From an uncultured Prevotella sp. (GTDB lineage Bacteria > Bacteroidota > Bacteroidia > Bacteroidales > Bacteroidaceae), in assembly GCA_900545525.1 (NCBI GenBank), contig UQZX01000010.1, positions 1 through 64,000 of the forward strand: a stretch of DNA of 64,000 bases, written 5' to 3'. Every line of letters starts with the position of its first letter. Position 1 is the first letter of the stretch. The position numbers and the translations under genes are program-made. This document shows, one piece after another, positions 24,284 through 33,655 of this stretch. The notes beneath the pieces are model-generated. The model saw only the letters and a list, made by a program, of their open reading frames with translations, searched no databases and was not told the origin of the DNA.

Positions 24284-25669
24284 TTATTTGTTCTTTACAA
24301 TCTGCGCGGTGAATGTTGCTTCTGATACAACCTTGTCGCCTACGAATACATATCCTTTCATTGATGATACACCGTGGCGCACAGGGGCAAGCAGGTCTAC
24401 CTTAAATATCAGTGTGTCGCCAGGAACGACCTTATGTCTGAATTTTACATCATCTATTTTCATGAAATAGGTGGACCAGCGTTCCGGCTCTTCCAATGTG
24501 TTAAGCACCAACAAACCGCCGCACTGTGCCATTGCCTCTATTTGCAATACGCCAGGCATTACAGGCTCTTGTGGAAAATGACCTGTAAAAAAAGGTTCAT
24601 TACTTGTTACATTCTTTACACCTACTATGCTGCTTGCTCCGATTTCTATGACTTTGTCCACCAGCTGCATTGGATAGCGGTGGGGGAGAAGTTCGCGTAT
24701 GCGGTTCACGTCCATTATCGGTGTGTCGCAACAATTATATATAGGAGCCTGTATCTCGTGCTTGCGTATCTCCTTTCTCATAAGACGCGCAAACTTATTG
24801 TTTATGGTGTGTCCGGGACGTGTGGCTATGATGCGTCCTTTTATAGGTTTGCCTATCAGAGCCATGTCGCCTATAAGGTCGAGAAGCTTATGGCGTGTAC
24901 ATTCGTTTTCCCATACCAGCGGCTTATGTTGGATGTATCCCAATTTTGTGGCATCCATGTGAGGCACTTCAAGCAGGTCTGCCAGTTGGTCGAGACGCTC
25001 CTGTGTGGTCTGCCGCTCATATATAACAATAGCATTGTCCATGTCTCCGCCCTTTATAAGATTGGCGTTCAGCAAAGGCTCTATATCACGCACGAACACG
25101 AATGTGCGTGCAGGTGCAATCTCTGTGGGAAATTCTTCTATTTTATCAAGTGAGGCAAACTGGCTGTTGATGAATTTAGACTGGAACGAGCACATCACCG
25201 TAAGGCTGAATTCTTCATCAGGAAGAATGGTTATGCACGAACCGGTCTCCTCATCCTTGACTTCTATTTTATGACGTATCACATAGAAATCTTTAGGAGA
25301 GTTTAGCTCTTCTATTCCAATCTCATTAATTTTTTCAATATAAGGCGCTGCCGAACCGTCCAAAATAGGAAACTCAGGTCCATTCACCTGTATAAGACAG
25401 TTGTCTATGCCTAATGCGTAAAGGGCTGCAAGCCCGTGTTCAACGGTAGAAACTCTTATATCTCCTTTTCCAAGAACGGTTCCTCGTTGTGTGTCTATGA
25501 CATTTTCTGCTATAGCATCTATTACGGGCTGTCCCTCGATGTCTATTCTCTGGATTTTATATCCTGTGTTTTCCTTTGCCGGATTGAATGTAACTGTAAG
25601 GCTTAATCCTGTATGCAGTCCTTTTCCACAAAGGGCAAAACTACCTTTTAATGTATTTTGCTTAAGCAT
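24284..25669 (-). CDS. lpxC/fabZ: Fused LpxC deacetylase / FabZ dehydratase
   Basis: The 461-residue protein joins two enzymes. Residues 1 to about 305 are LpxC, the zinc deacetylase committing to lipid A: EHGLAAL carries one zinc His, and HKLLDLIGDMALIG carries the second His and the Asp ligand. Residues from about 315 are FabZ, the 3-hydroxyacyl-ACP dehydratase: LLPHRYPMQLVD, and GHFPQEPVMPGVLQIEAMAQ with the catalytic His and Glu. This fusion is characteristic of Bacteroidetes. It couples the use of 3-hydroxyacyl-ACP for lipid A and for fatty acids in one polypeptide. Confidence 0.97.
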   Translation of the reverse strand: MLKQNTLKGSFALCGKGLHTGLSLTVTFNPAKENTGYKIQRIDIEGQPVIDAIAENVIDTQRGTVLGKGDIRVSTVEHGLAALYALGIDNCLIQVNGPEFPILDGSAAPYIEKINEIGIEELNSPKDFYVIRHKIEVKDEETGSCITILPDEEFSLTVMCSFQSKFINSQFASLDKIEEFPTEIAPARTFVFVRDIEPLLNANLIKGGDMDNAIVIYERQTTQERLDQLADLLEVPHMDATKLGYIQHKPLVWENECTRHKLLDLIGDMALIGKPIKGRIIATRPGHTINNKFARLMRKEIRKHEIQAPIYNCCDTPIMDVNRIRELLPHRYPMQLVDKVIEIGASSIVGVKNVTSNEPFFTGHFPQEPVMPGVLQIEAMAQCGGLLVLNTLEEPERWSTYFMKIDDVKFRHKVVPGDTLIFKVDLLAPVRHGVSSMKGYVFVGDKVVSEATFTAQIVKNK

Positions 25670-25681
25670 GCTTTCGTTATT

Positions 25682-26722
25682 TTATTGTTTATGCAATTCT
25701 TTTAGTTGTTCCACTTCTTTCTGAAGGGCATTGATCTGCCTGTATAAATCAGGAAGTTTGCGGAATATTGCCTGTGACTTGAAATATTGTTTTGGCTCCA
25801 TGGGCGGGGTCCCTATAAGCGTCTGGTTGTCTTTCAGGCTTCCTGGAACACCTGACTGTGCTCCAAGAAAAACTTTGTCACCGATCCTGCTATGCCCGGC
25901 AATTCCTACTTGTCCGCCGAACATGCACCATGCACCAATCTTTGTACTTCCTGCAACACCTACTTGTGCTGACATCACCGTATTTTCGCCGACATCCGTG
26001 TTGTGTGCAATCTGTACAAGATTGTCAAGCTTCACACCTTTTCTAAGATAAGTGCTTCCCATTGTAGAACGGTCAACACATGTGTTTGCACCTATCTCTA
26101 CATTGTCTTCAATGGTTACAATGCCGATTTGCGGTATCTTAGCATACCCCTCCGTATTGGGGGCAAACCCGAAACCGTCGGCACCTATTACAGAGCCTGA
26201 ATGTATTGTGACATTATTACCTATGCGGCAGTCATGATATATTGTAACATTGGGGTATATATTGCAATTGCTGCCCAGCTTGGTGTTGTCCTCTATTGTT
26301 GTATGGGGATGTATTTTGCATCCGTCGCCTATCTCAACATTGTCTCCGATGTAGGCGAATGCGCCGATATAACAGTCTTTTCCGATATTTGCCTTCGGTG
26401 AAACAAATGCCAAAGAATCAATTCCTGTCTTCTTCGGCTTCATAGACTCATATAACTGGAGCAGCCTGGCAATTGCCTCGTATGCACTTTTTACTCGTAT
26501 CAGCGTGGTGTTTACAGGCTTGTCAAGCTTTACGCTTTCGTCTATAAGCACAATGCTGGATTTTGTTTCGTAAATAAAATGTGTGTATTTAGGATTGGAT
26601 AAGAAAGAAATGGCTCCTGGCTTGCTCTCTTCTATTTTGGCAAAAGTATTTACTGAAGCATTCTCATCACCCTCTATATTGCCTTGAACAAACTCTGAAA
26701 TTTGTTTCGCTGTGAATTCCAT
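25682..26722 (-). CDS. lpxD: UDP-3-O-acylglucosamine N-acyltransferase
   Basis: I choose the ATG at 26722 (MEFTAKQISEFVQGNIEG, 346 residues); the frame extends 13 codons upstream without homology. An N-terminal uridine-binding domain (residues ~1-100) precedes the hexapeptide beta-helix. The catalytic His lies in QIAHNTDVG, with QVGIAGHSRIGD following. The C-terminal helix ends in a coiled coil (LYRQINALQKEVEQLKEL). It adds the second hydroxyacyl chain in lipid A synthesis. A -7-like TATATTTG on the minus strand at 26757-26750 could give an internal promoter. Confidence 0.96.
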   Translation of the reverse strand: MEFTAKQISEFVQGNIEGDENASVNTFAKIEESKPGAISFLSNPKYTHFIYETKSSIVLIDESVKLDKPVNTTLIRVKSAYEAIARLLQLYESMKPKKTGIDSLAFVSPKANIGKDCYIGAFAYIGDNVEIGDGCKIHPHTTIEDNTKLGSNCNIYPNVTIYHDCRIGNNVTIHSGSVIGADGFGFAPNTEGYAKIPQIGIVTIEDNVEIGANTCVDRSTMGSTYLRKGVKLDNLVQIAHNTDVGENTVMSAQVGVAGSTKIGAWCMFGGQVGIAGHSRIGDKVFLGAQSGVPGSLKDNQTLIGTPPMEPKQYFKSQAIFRKLPDLYRQINALQKEVEQLKELHKQ

Positions 26723-26768
26723 ATATACAAAATATCTTAATTTATTTTGCAAATATAACAATTTTTAT

Positions 26769-27989
26769 TTAGAAGCGCTTATAACAAAGGTAATATTTGC
26801 GATTTTTTTTGGAAAGCAATGCAATGTTGAGCATGTCTGATGCCTCGGATATATCCTTGATTGTACCATCTTTGTATAGTATGGATATGTGGTCGTCATT
26901 AAAATCATACATGTCTTTCTGTATGAGATCTATGCTCATGAAACAGTTTGTTTCTTCTTTTGCTATGTTGAATTTGTCCGATAAACTTTTCCTGATATAA
27001 TCTATGTATTCTTCATCGAATGGCTTGTCGCTTACTTCCACTTTGAACAGACTGCGGTTTATTATGTCGGATGCAAGCATGGAGAGAATTTTGTCCTGGT
27101 TTCCTGTCCATTCTTTGAGTGCGCTCCAAATATCGGTATCGTCCAGTTGTGTATAGTTATGCAAGGCTTCGCCGTCACTGTTGAACAACTCGGCGTTTAC
27201 ATCGTTTGACAGGAAATACTTTAAACATGGGGGAGCAAATACTTTATGTCCGCTTTTTGCAAGTTCTTTTGCCCTGTTCAAGGCATTAAGCAGCATTTTT
27301 TCACTTGCAACGGTTGTCTTATGCAAGTAAACCTGCCAATACATAAGACGTCTTGATATAAGATAATTCTCTATTGAATATATTCCTTTATAGTCTACAA
27401 CAAGGTTGTCTTCGGCTACATCAAGCATTTTTATTATTCTTGCACTGCCGATGTTCCCTTCTGTCAGACCGGTAAAGAAGCTGTCACGTCTGAGATAATC
27501 GAGCCTGTCCATATCCAATTGGCTGCTTATCAGCTGGTGAAGAAACTTTTTGGGATATTCGTTTTTGAATATTTTCAGTGCAAGAGTTAGCTCACCTTTC
27601 ATTTCCCTGTTTATCTGCTCCATCATAATCAGGGAGATATCCTCATGGCTGATACCGTTTATCAGTGTGTTTTCCAATACGTGTGAGAACGGACCATGAC
27701 CAATGTCGTGCATAAGTATTGCCGCCTCAACCGCTTCCGCTTCGCTGTCAAATATGAATGTTCCTTTGTTGGTAAGTGAATTTATTGCTTCACTCATAAG
27801 ATGAAATGAGCCTATGGAGTGTAGAAAACGTACATGTTGGGCAGACGGGTATACAACCGATGTCATGCCCAACTGTTTTATGCGCGTAAGTCTTTGCATC
27901 CACGGGTGCTTGATGATGTCAAGCAATGGACCGCGCGGAATTTTTATGAACCCGAAGACCGGGTCGTTTATTATTTTTCCGTCATTCAT
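26769..27989 (-). CDS. HD-domain phosphohydrolase (dNTPase-like)
   Basis: The 406-residue protein has an N-terminal HD domain: RFLHSIGSFHLM, then LMHDIGHGPFSHVLE, the metal-binding His-Asp pair, with a downstream Asp in SQLDMDRLDYLRRD. The spacing and the DMDRLDYLRRD segment resemble dNTP triphosphohydrolases of the SAMHD1/YwfO group. The C-terminal part (about 290-406) is not recognised. Its place between pyrF (4-bp overlap) and lpxD is a gene order typical of Bacteroidetes. Substrate not determined. Confidence 0.88.
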   Translation of the reverse strand: MNDGKIINDPVFGFIKIPRGPLLDIIKHPWMQRLTRIKQLGMTSVVYPSAQHVRFLHSIGSFHLMSEAINSLTNKGTFIFDSEAEAVEAAILMHDIGHGPFSHVLENTLINGISHEDISLIMMEQINREMKGELTLALKIFKNEYPKKFLHQLISSQLDMDRLDYLRRDSFFTGLTEGNIGSARIIKMLDVAEDNLVVDYKGIYSIENYLISRRLMYWQVYLHKTTVASEKMLLNALNRAKELAKSGHKVFAPPCLKYFLSNDVNAELFNSDGEALHNYTQLDDTDIWSALKEWTGNQDKILSMLASDIINRSLFKVEVSDKPFDEEYIDYIRKSLSDKFNIAKEETNCFMSIDLIQKDMYDFNDDHISILYKDGTIKDISEASDMLNIALLSKKNRKYYLCYKRF

Positions 27990-28810
27990 TTAATCTTTTC
28001 CAGTTCAAGAGCCATTTCTTCCTGTAGTTCTTTTGCCTTTATGGCTGCCATTTCAGCAAAGTTCTTATCGTCGCTTGCGTATATTATTCCACGGCTGCTG
28101 TTTACCAGAAGTCCGCAGTCCTTATTCATTCCGTACCTGCATACCTCCTGAAGGCTTCCTCCTTGGGCTCCAACTCCTGGTACAAGAAGAAAATGATGTG
28201 GGACATGTATGCGTATATTCTCAAACATACGTCCTTGAGTAGCACCTACCACATACATCATATTCTCATCGTTTCCCCATTCCTGCGACTTTTTAAGTAC
28301 TTTCTCAAAAAGAAGCTCTCCTTCCTTATCTTCTGTCATCTGGAAGTCGTTGGAACCTTTATTGCTTGTCAGTGCAAGCAGTATTACCCATTTATTATCA
28401 TATTCAAGGAAAGGCTTTACACTGTCTTCGCCCATGTATGGAGCAACGGTAAGTGCATCAATGTCATATTCTTCAAAGAATGTACGTGCGTACATTTTTG
28501 ATGTATTGCCAATATCTCCGCGTTTTGCATCGGCAATGATAAAATGTTCTGGATATTCTTTTTTTAGATATTCCACTGTTTCCTCAAAGGCGATTATTCC
28601 TTTTACACCGAGACTTTCATAGAAAGCCATATTTGGTTTGTAGGCAACACAATAAGGGGCTGTGGCATCAATTATGGCTTTGTTGAAATCGAAAATGGGG
28701 TCGTCCGATTCTTTTAGGTGTTCGGGTATCTTTTTTATGTCCGTATCAAGACCCACACAAAGAAAACTTTTCTTTGTAAATATCTGGTTTATTAATTGTT
28801 TTCTATCCAT
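27986..28810 (-). CDS. pyrF: Orotidine 5'-phosphate decarboxylase (type 2)
   Basis: The 274-residue length and the motif FIIADAKRGDIGNTSKMYA, with the catalytic Asp-Lys pair, mark the type 2 PyrF family. Further conserved segments are CVGLDTD near the N-terminus and PGVGAQGG. It makes UMP from OMP in the last step of pyrimidine synthesis. It lies 9 bp after prfA and overlaps the HD gene by 4 bp, so translation is probably coupled. Confidence 0.95.
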   Translation of the reverse strand: MDRKQLINQIFTKKSFLCVGLDTDIKKIPEHLKESDDPIFDFNKAIIDATAPYCVAYKPNMAFYESLGVKGIIAFEETVEYLKKEYPEHFIIADAKRGDIGNTSKMYARTFFEEYDIDALTVAPYMGEDSVKPFLEYDNKWVILLALTSNKGSNDFQMTEDKEGELLFEKVLKKSQEWGNDENMMYVVGATQGRMFENIRIHVPHHFLLVPGVGAQGGSLQEVCRYGMNKDCGLLVNSSRGIIYASDDKNFAEMAAIKAKELQEEMALELEKIK

Positions 28811-28819
28811 GTCCTTTAT

Positions 28820-29932
28820 TTATAGTTCGTTCTCTTTCATCTTTTCTGCATTCTCGGCAACGGTAAGTGCATCTATCATTTCCTGTATGTTGCCGGAAAG
28901 AAATCCTGTAAGATCATGTGTGGTAAAGCCGATACGATGGTCGGTGACACGTCCTTGCGGGAAGTTATAAGTACGTATCTTGGCAGATCTGTCACCGGTG
29001 GAAACAAGACTCTTCCTGCGGTTGGCAATGTCGTCTACATACTTCTGGTGTTCTCTGTCATATATAAATGTACGCAGGCGCGACAATGCACGTTCCTTAT
29101 TCTTGGGCTGGTCACGTGTTTCCGTACATTCTATAAGTATTTCTTCCGTTTCACCTGTGTTGGGATTTTTCCACGGATATCGCAGGCGTACACCCGATTC
29201 CACTTTATTGACGTTCTGTCCTCCTGCTCCCGAACTTCTGAATGTGTCCCATTTGATGTCTCCTTCATTAATGTTCACCTCAAATTTATCTGCTTCAGGA
29301 AGTACGGCAACTGTTGCGGCGGATGTATGCATGCGTCCTTGTGTCTCTGTTGCAGGAACACGCTGGACACGATGAACTCCCGATTCGTATTTCAAAGTGC
29401 CGTAGACATTATCTCCGCTTACGGCAAAATCAATCTCCTTGAAACCTCCTACAGCTCCTTCACTCACACTTGTAACGCTTAGGTTCCAGCCCTTGCTGTC
29501 ACAATACTTCTTGTACATCTGGAACAAATCTCCTGCAAACAAGGCTGCTTCATCACCTCCTGTGCCGGCACGTACTTCCATTTGTACATTCTTTGCATCT
29601 TCTGGATCTTTAGGAACCAGCGCAATTTTTATCTCTTCTTCAATCTTTGGCTGAAGGGCTTCATTTGCCTGAAGTTCCTCTCTTGCCATTTCTTTAAGGT
29701 CAGCATCGGTCTCATTGGCAATTATATCCTTTGCCTCTTTTATGGAATTGATACATGCAATATAGCGCTTGCGTGCATCCATTATATCTCCCAGTTCCTT
29801 GTATTCGCGCGTCAGTTTTACATACCGTTCCTGATCAGTGATGACATCGGGGTCTGTTATTAGAGTGGAAACCTCTTCAAATCTCGATTCTAATCCTTCA
29901 AGTTTCTCAAGTATATTGTTTTGTTCAGCCAT
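28820..29932 (-). CDS. prfA: Peptide chain release factor 1
   Basis: The 370-residue protein has the catalytic GGQ motif in RSSGAGGQNVNKVESGVRL and the preceding class I release factor domains. It recognises UAA and UAG; the codon-recognition tripeptide region lies around AATETQGRMHTSAA, where a PxT-type element is not in classical form, but the overall alignment is to RF1 (MAEQNN start, ERYVKLTREYKEL). It sits 6 bp after purM and 9 bp before pyrF. Confidence 0.94.
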   Translation of the reverse strand: MAEQNNILEKLEGLESRFEEVSTLITDPDVITDQERYVKLTREYKELGDIMDARKRYIACINSIKEAKDIIANETDADLKEMAREELQANEALQPKIEEEIKIALVPKDPEDAKNVQMEVRAGTGGDEAALFAGDLFQMYKKYCDSKGWNLSVTSVSEGAVGGFKEIDFAVSGDNVYGTLKYESGVHRVQRVPATETQGRMHTSAATVAVLPEADKFEVNINEGDIKWDTFRSSGAGGQNVNKVESGVRLRYPWKNPNTGETEEILIECTETRDQPKNKERALSRLRTFIYDREHQKYVDDIANRRKSLVSTGDRSAKIRTYNFPQGRVTDHRIGFTTHDLTGFLSGNIQEMIDALTVAENAEKMKENEL

Positions 29933-29938
29933 ATATTA

Positions 29939-31108
29939 TTAATAGTTGAATTCTCCAAATTCTGATTTGATTGTCAATGAGCGTCTGCCTTCCGTGACAT
30001 GTCCTATTATTTGGGCATCGATGTTGAAGTCCTTGCTTATGGATATTACTTTGTCTGCAATGTCCTTGTTGACGTATATTTCCATCCTGTGTCCCATGTT
30101 GAACACCTGGTACATCTCTTTCCAGTCGGTCTTGCTCTCTTCCTGTATTATTTTGAATAATGGCGGGACTGGGAACATGTTGTCTTTTATCACATGGCAG
30201 TTGTCACCTACAAAATGTAACACCTTGGTTTGTGCACCTCCTGTGCAATGTACCATGCCGTGTATCTCCGGTCTGAACTCATCTAATATCTTCTTTATTA
30301 TGGGAGCGTATGTACGTGTCGGTGACAGAACAAGCCTTCCGGCATCAATGCCAAGACCCTCAATACTTTCTGTAAGTGTCTTCTTCCCGCTGTATACCAG
30401 TTCGTCGGGCACAGCATGATCAAAGCTTTCAGGGTATTTCTTTGCAAGATATTTGGAGAATACATCGTGGCGTGCACTCGTCAGTCCGTTGCTGCCCATG
30501 CCTCCATTGTATTGTTTCTCGTATGTAGCCTGACCGGTGGACGACAGTCCCACTATTACATCTCCCGGTTTTATGTTGGCATTGTCTATCACATCGCTGC
30601 GTTTCATGCGGCATGTCACGGTAGAGTCTACAATTATTGTGCGTACAAGGTCGCCTACGTCTGCCGTTTCGCCCCCTGTGGGGTATATGCCTATCCCCAT
30701 TTCACGCATTTCGGACAGCAATTCGTCCGTTCCGTTTATAATGGCTGTGATAACTTCACCCGGAACTAACATTTTGTTTCGTCCGATTGTACTTGATACA
30801 AGTATATTGTCAACGGCACCGACACACAGAAGGTCGTCTGTGTTCATTACGATAGCATCTTGGGCAATGCCTTTCCATATATCCAGATTTCCCGTTTCTT
30901 TCCAGTACATGTAGGCAAGGCTCGATTTTGTTCCAGCACCGTCGGCATGCATGATGTTGCAATAGTCGGGATCTCCGCCTAATATGTCTGGTATAATCTT
31001 GCAGAAAGCCTGTGGAAATATACCTTTGTCTATATTTTTAATGGCATTGTGTACGTCTTCCTTTGCAGCAGAGACACCACGTAACATATAACGATTTGAT
31101 GTATTCAT
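29939..31108 (-). CDS. purM: Phosphoribosylformylglycinamidine cyclo-ligase (AIR synthase)
   Basis: The 389-residue protein is longer than classical PurM (~345), as is usual in Bacteroidetes. It has the AIRS N-terminal domain with MHADGAGTKSSLAY (canonical DGVGTK), NTDDLLCVGA, and GIYPTGGETADVGDLV (GGETAE-like motif), and the C-terminal domain with HGMVHCTGGAQTK. It closes FGAM to AIR using ATP. Overlap with the other AIR synthase-related proteins leaves slight doubt, but purC and purN in the same window support the purine assignment. Confidence 0.9.
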   Translation of the reverse strand: MNTSNRYMLRGVSAAKEDVHNAIKNIDKGIFPQAFCKIIPDILGGDPDYCNIMHADGAGTKSSLAYMYWKETGNLDIWKGIAQDAIVMNTDDLLCVGAVDNILVSSTIGRNKMLVPGEVITAIINGTDELLSEMREMGIGIYPTGGETADVGDLVRTIIVDSTVTCRMKRSDVIDNANIKPGDVIVGLSSTGQATYEKQYNGGMGSNGLTSARHDVFSKYLAKKYPESFDHAVPDELVYSGKKTLTESIEGLGIDAGRLVLSPTRTYAPIIKKILDEFRPEIHGMVHCTGGAQTKVLHFVGDNCHVIKDNMFPVPPLFKIIQEESKTDWKEMYQVFNMGHRMEIYVNKDIADKVISISKDFNIDAQIIGHVTEGRRSLTIKSEFGEFNY

Positions 31109-31146
31109 GTTTATGTGAGTTTTGTTTTATCCGTGTTATGGGGTAT

Positions 31147-31893
31147 TTATTCCTGTCCGTTCCAAAAATCCCAACTGGCAAATGCCTGAAGCAACAGCAT
31201 CTCCAGACCGTTCTTTACCGTTGCACCTTGTTTTTCTCCCTTTTGCATGAACAAGGTCTGATCCGGATTGTAAATAAGATCGTATAGGATATTATCCTCA
31301 TTCATTGCCTCATACGGAAGCTGCGGACATTCGTCTATGTGCGGGAACATTCCGCATGGCGTGCAGTTTATTATGACATTATATTCATTTACGATGTCCG
31401 GTGTTATTTTGTTATATTGTATAGTTCCCGGACGTTCATATCGGCTTACAAAGACTGTCTCAAGCCCCAATGAGCGCAGACCGTAGTCTACTGCCTTCGA
31501 AGCTCCTCCGGTACCAAGTATCAGAGCTTTTTTGTGATGCTCTTTCAACATCGGTTCTATGCTTTTGGTAAAGCCTATGACGTCGCTGTTATAGCCTTTC
31601 AGCAGCGTTTCGTTTCCGTTCTGTTCGACACGTATCACGTTTACGGCACCGATAGCCCTCGCTTCCGGACTAACCGAGTCCAGATAACTTATCACTTTCT
31701 GCTTGTAGGGAATAGTTACGTTCAGTCCTTTCAGCTCCGGATTTGATGCGATTATTTCCGGTAAAGTTTCAATTGCAGGTATTTCAAAGTTTATATATTG
31801 AGCGTCAATCTTTTCACTGTTGAACTTCTCGTTGAAGAAGCTCTTTGAGAAAGAGTGCTCAAGAGGGAAACCGATAAGTCCGTATTTATCCAT
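31147..31893 (-). CDS. aroE: Shikimate dehydrogenase
   Basis: The 248-residue enzyme has the substrate-binding motif PLEHSFSKSFFNEKF, the catalytic Lys in NVTIPYKQ, GAVNVI, and the NADP Rossmann loop GTGGASKAV, then NCTPCGMFP. It reduces 3-dehydroshikimate to shikimate. It sits between menG and purM on the same strand, 6 bp from menG. With aroB it supplies chorismate, the starting point of the men operon at 55-61 kb. Confidence 0.94.
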   Translation of the reverse strand: MDKYGLIGFPLEHSFSKSFFNEKFNSEKIDAQYINFEIPAIETLPEIIASNPELKGLNVTIPYKQKVISYLDSVSPEARAIGAVNVIRVEQNGNETLLKGYNSDVIGFTKSIEPMLKEHHKKALILGTGGASKAVDYGLRSLGLETVFVSRYERPGTIQYNKITPDIVNEYNVIINCTPCGMFPHIDECPQLPYEAMNEDNILYDLIYNPDQTLFMQKGEKQGATVKNGLEMLLLQAFASWDFWNGQE

Positions 31894-31899
31894 ATTCTT

Positions 31900-32634
31900 T
31901 TATTTAGTTGCAATATAACATGTACATATTCCACATGTCAGGCGTTTGAATGTGACATGCGAAAATCCCGCTTTTTCCAATATGCCGACCATTTTCTCGC
32001 CTTGGGGAAATGCCTCGATGGTTTCTGTAAGGTATTTGTATGCCGATGTGTCTTTTGATATCAGCTTCCCGTATGCAGGCAATATGGTGTGAGAGTAAAT
32101 CTTGAAAAGTTGCTTCATCGGGAACTTTACAGGACGGGTCAGTTCGACAATGCCGAGACATCCGCCCTTTTTCAGTACCCTGCACATTTCTTTCAGACCG
32201 TTGTCCAGGTCCTGAAAGTTTCTGATACCGAATGCCACGGTTATGGCATCGAAGCTGTTTTCGTCAAACGACAGCCGCATGCAGTCTTCTTTTTTGAAAG
32301 ATATTATATTGTCAAGTCCGGCTTCTTCAACCTTTTTCTTTCCAATATTCATCATTCCTTCCGATATATCCACACCAGTCACATGTTCAGGGTGCAGCAT
32401 GTGTGCGGACAATATGGCAAAGTCTCCCGTACCTGTGGCTATATCCAATATAGACTTTGGCATGAATGGCTTCAGCTGTCTTATTGCATAATTTCTCCAC
32501 CCTCTGTCTATTCCCCACGACAATCTGTGGTTCAGAGTGTCGTATGAGTGGGCGATAGAGTCAAACATCCTTTCTACCTGTTTTCCTTTTTCCTGCCCGT
32601 TCTTGTATGGAGTGATGCCTTCTTGCCTGTACAT
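31900..32634 (-). CDS. menG: Demethylmenaquinone methyltransferase
   Basis: The 244-residue SAM-dependent methyltransferase has the UbiE/MenG signature: YDTLNHRLSWGIDRGWRN at the N-terminus, the SAM loop LDIATGTGDFAIL, and FGIRNFQDLDNGLKEMCRVLKKGG. In an organism with a menaquinone operon and no sign of ubiquinone, it should methylate demethylmenaquinone as the last step. It starts the menG-aroE-purM-prfA-pyrF-HD-lpx run, after a hairpin following purC. Confidence 0.94.
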   Translation of the reverse strand: MYRQEGITPYKNGQEKGKQVERMFDSIAHSYDTLNHRLSWGIDRGWRNYAIRQLKPFMPKSILDIATGTGDFAILSAHMLHPEHVTGVDISEGMMNIGKKKVEEAGLDNIISFKKEDCMRLSFDENSFDAITVAFGIRNFQDLDNGLKEMCRVLKKGGCLGIVELTRPVKFPMKQLFKIYSHTILPAYGKLISKDTSAYKYLTETIEAFPQGEKMVGILEKAGFSHVTFKRLTCGICTCYIATK

Positions 32635-32666
32635 CTTGGATGCCGTTGTATATTATATATATAATA

Positions 32667-32700
32667 AGGTGTGATATTATGATGACTGCAGATCACACCT
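32667..32700 (-). terminator. Hairpin between purC and menG
   Basis: AGGTGTGAT (32667-32675) and ATCACACCT (32692-32700) form a 9-bp stem, 8 bp after the purC stop on the minus strand, with a TTATTATAT tail. It probably ends the phoH-purC transcript. Confidence 0.65.
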
Positions 32701-32707
32701 GTTTCGT

Positions 32708-33655
32708 TTATCTGCTCTTCAGATATTCGCTCACATTCTTCTCTATGCGTGCCGCAATATCATCCGTTGTGCCAGCCTTGTCAAATTTCTCTCCTGTTAT
32801 ATGCTCGTATAGCTCTATGTATCTTTCGCTTACGCTTTCTGCATATTCATCGGTTATTTCAGGCATTTGCTGTCCCGGCTCGTTCATGAAGTCGTGTTCA
32901 ATGAGCCATTGGCGTACAAACTCCTTTGACAACTGTCGCTGCGGCTCACCGTTTTTCAGTTTTTCCTCATATTTATCCGCATAGAAATAACGGCTGCTGT
33001 CGGGTGTATGGATTTCATCAATCAGATAAACCTTGCCGTCACGCTTGCCAAATTCATATTTGGTATCAACAAGTATAAGTCCTTGTCTTGCTGCAATTTC
33101 CTGTCCTCTGTTGAATATCTTGCGTGTATAGTCCTCCATTATCTCATAGTCCTCCTTGCTTACAATTCCCTGCGCAATGATTTCTTCTTTGGAGATGTTC
33201 ATGTCATGACCTTCATCAGCCTTTGTCGTAGGTGTGATGATAGGTTCAGGGAAGCGCTGGTTCTCTTTCATTCCCTCTGGAAGCTTTACTCCACAAATCT
33301 CACGGCATCCTTTCTGGTATTCACGCCATGCCGAACCTGTGAGTATCGAGCGTATTATCATCTCAACCCTGAAGCCCTCGCATTTCAGACCAACGGTAAC
33401 CATGGGGTCGGGCGTAGCCAATTTCCAATTAGGGCAGATGTCGCTGACGCTGTCGAGAAACTTTGCGGCAATCTGGTTAAGCACTTGCCCTTTGAAAGGT
33501 ATGCCTTTGGGCAGGATAACGTCAAATGCGGATATCCTGTCTGTTGCCACCATTACGATAAGGTCGTCGTCAATGTTGTATACATCACGCACCTTGCCAT
33601 GATAAACACTCTTTTGTCCATCAAAATGGAAATCAGTCCTTGTTAATGCTTTCAT
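32708..33655 (-). CDS. purC: Phosphoribosylaminoimidazole-succinocarboxamide synthase
   Basis: The start at 33655 (MKALTRTDFHFDGQKS, 315 residues) lies inside the last codons of phoH, a 23-bp overlap. Motifs are YHGKVRDVY, VMVATDRISAFDVILP, RSILTGSAWREY, and VDTKYEFG followed by LIDEIHTPDSSRYFY. It joins aspartate to CAIR using ATP. Other purine genes, purM and purN, lie in separate transcripts. Confidence 0.96.
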   Translation of the reverse strand: MKALTRTDFHFDGQKSVYHGKVRDVYNIDDDLIVMVATDRISAFDVILPKGIPFKGQVLNQIAAKFLDSVSDICPNWKLATPDPMVTVGLKCEGFRVEMIIRSILTGSAWREYQKGCREICGVKLPEGMKENQRFPEPIITPTTKADEGHDMNISKEEIIAQGIVSKEDYEIMEDYTRKIFNRGQEIAARQGLILVDTKYEFGKRDGKVYLIDEIHTPDSSRYFYADKYEEKLKNGEPQRQLSKEFVRQWLIEHDFMNEPGQQMPEITDEYAESVSERYIELYEHITGEKFDKAGTTDDIAARIEKNVSEYLKSR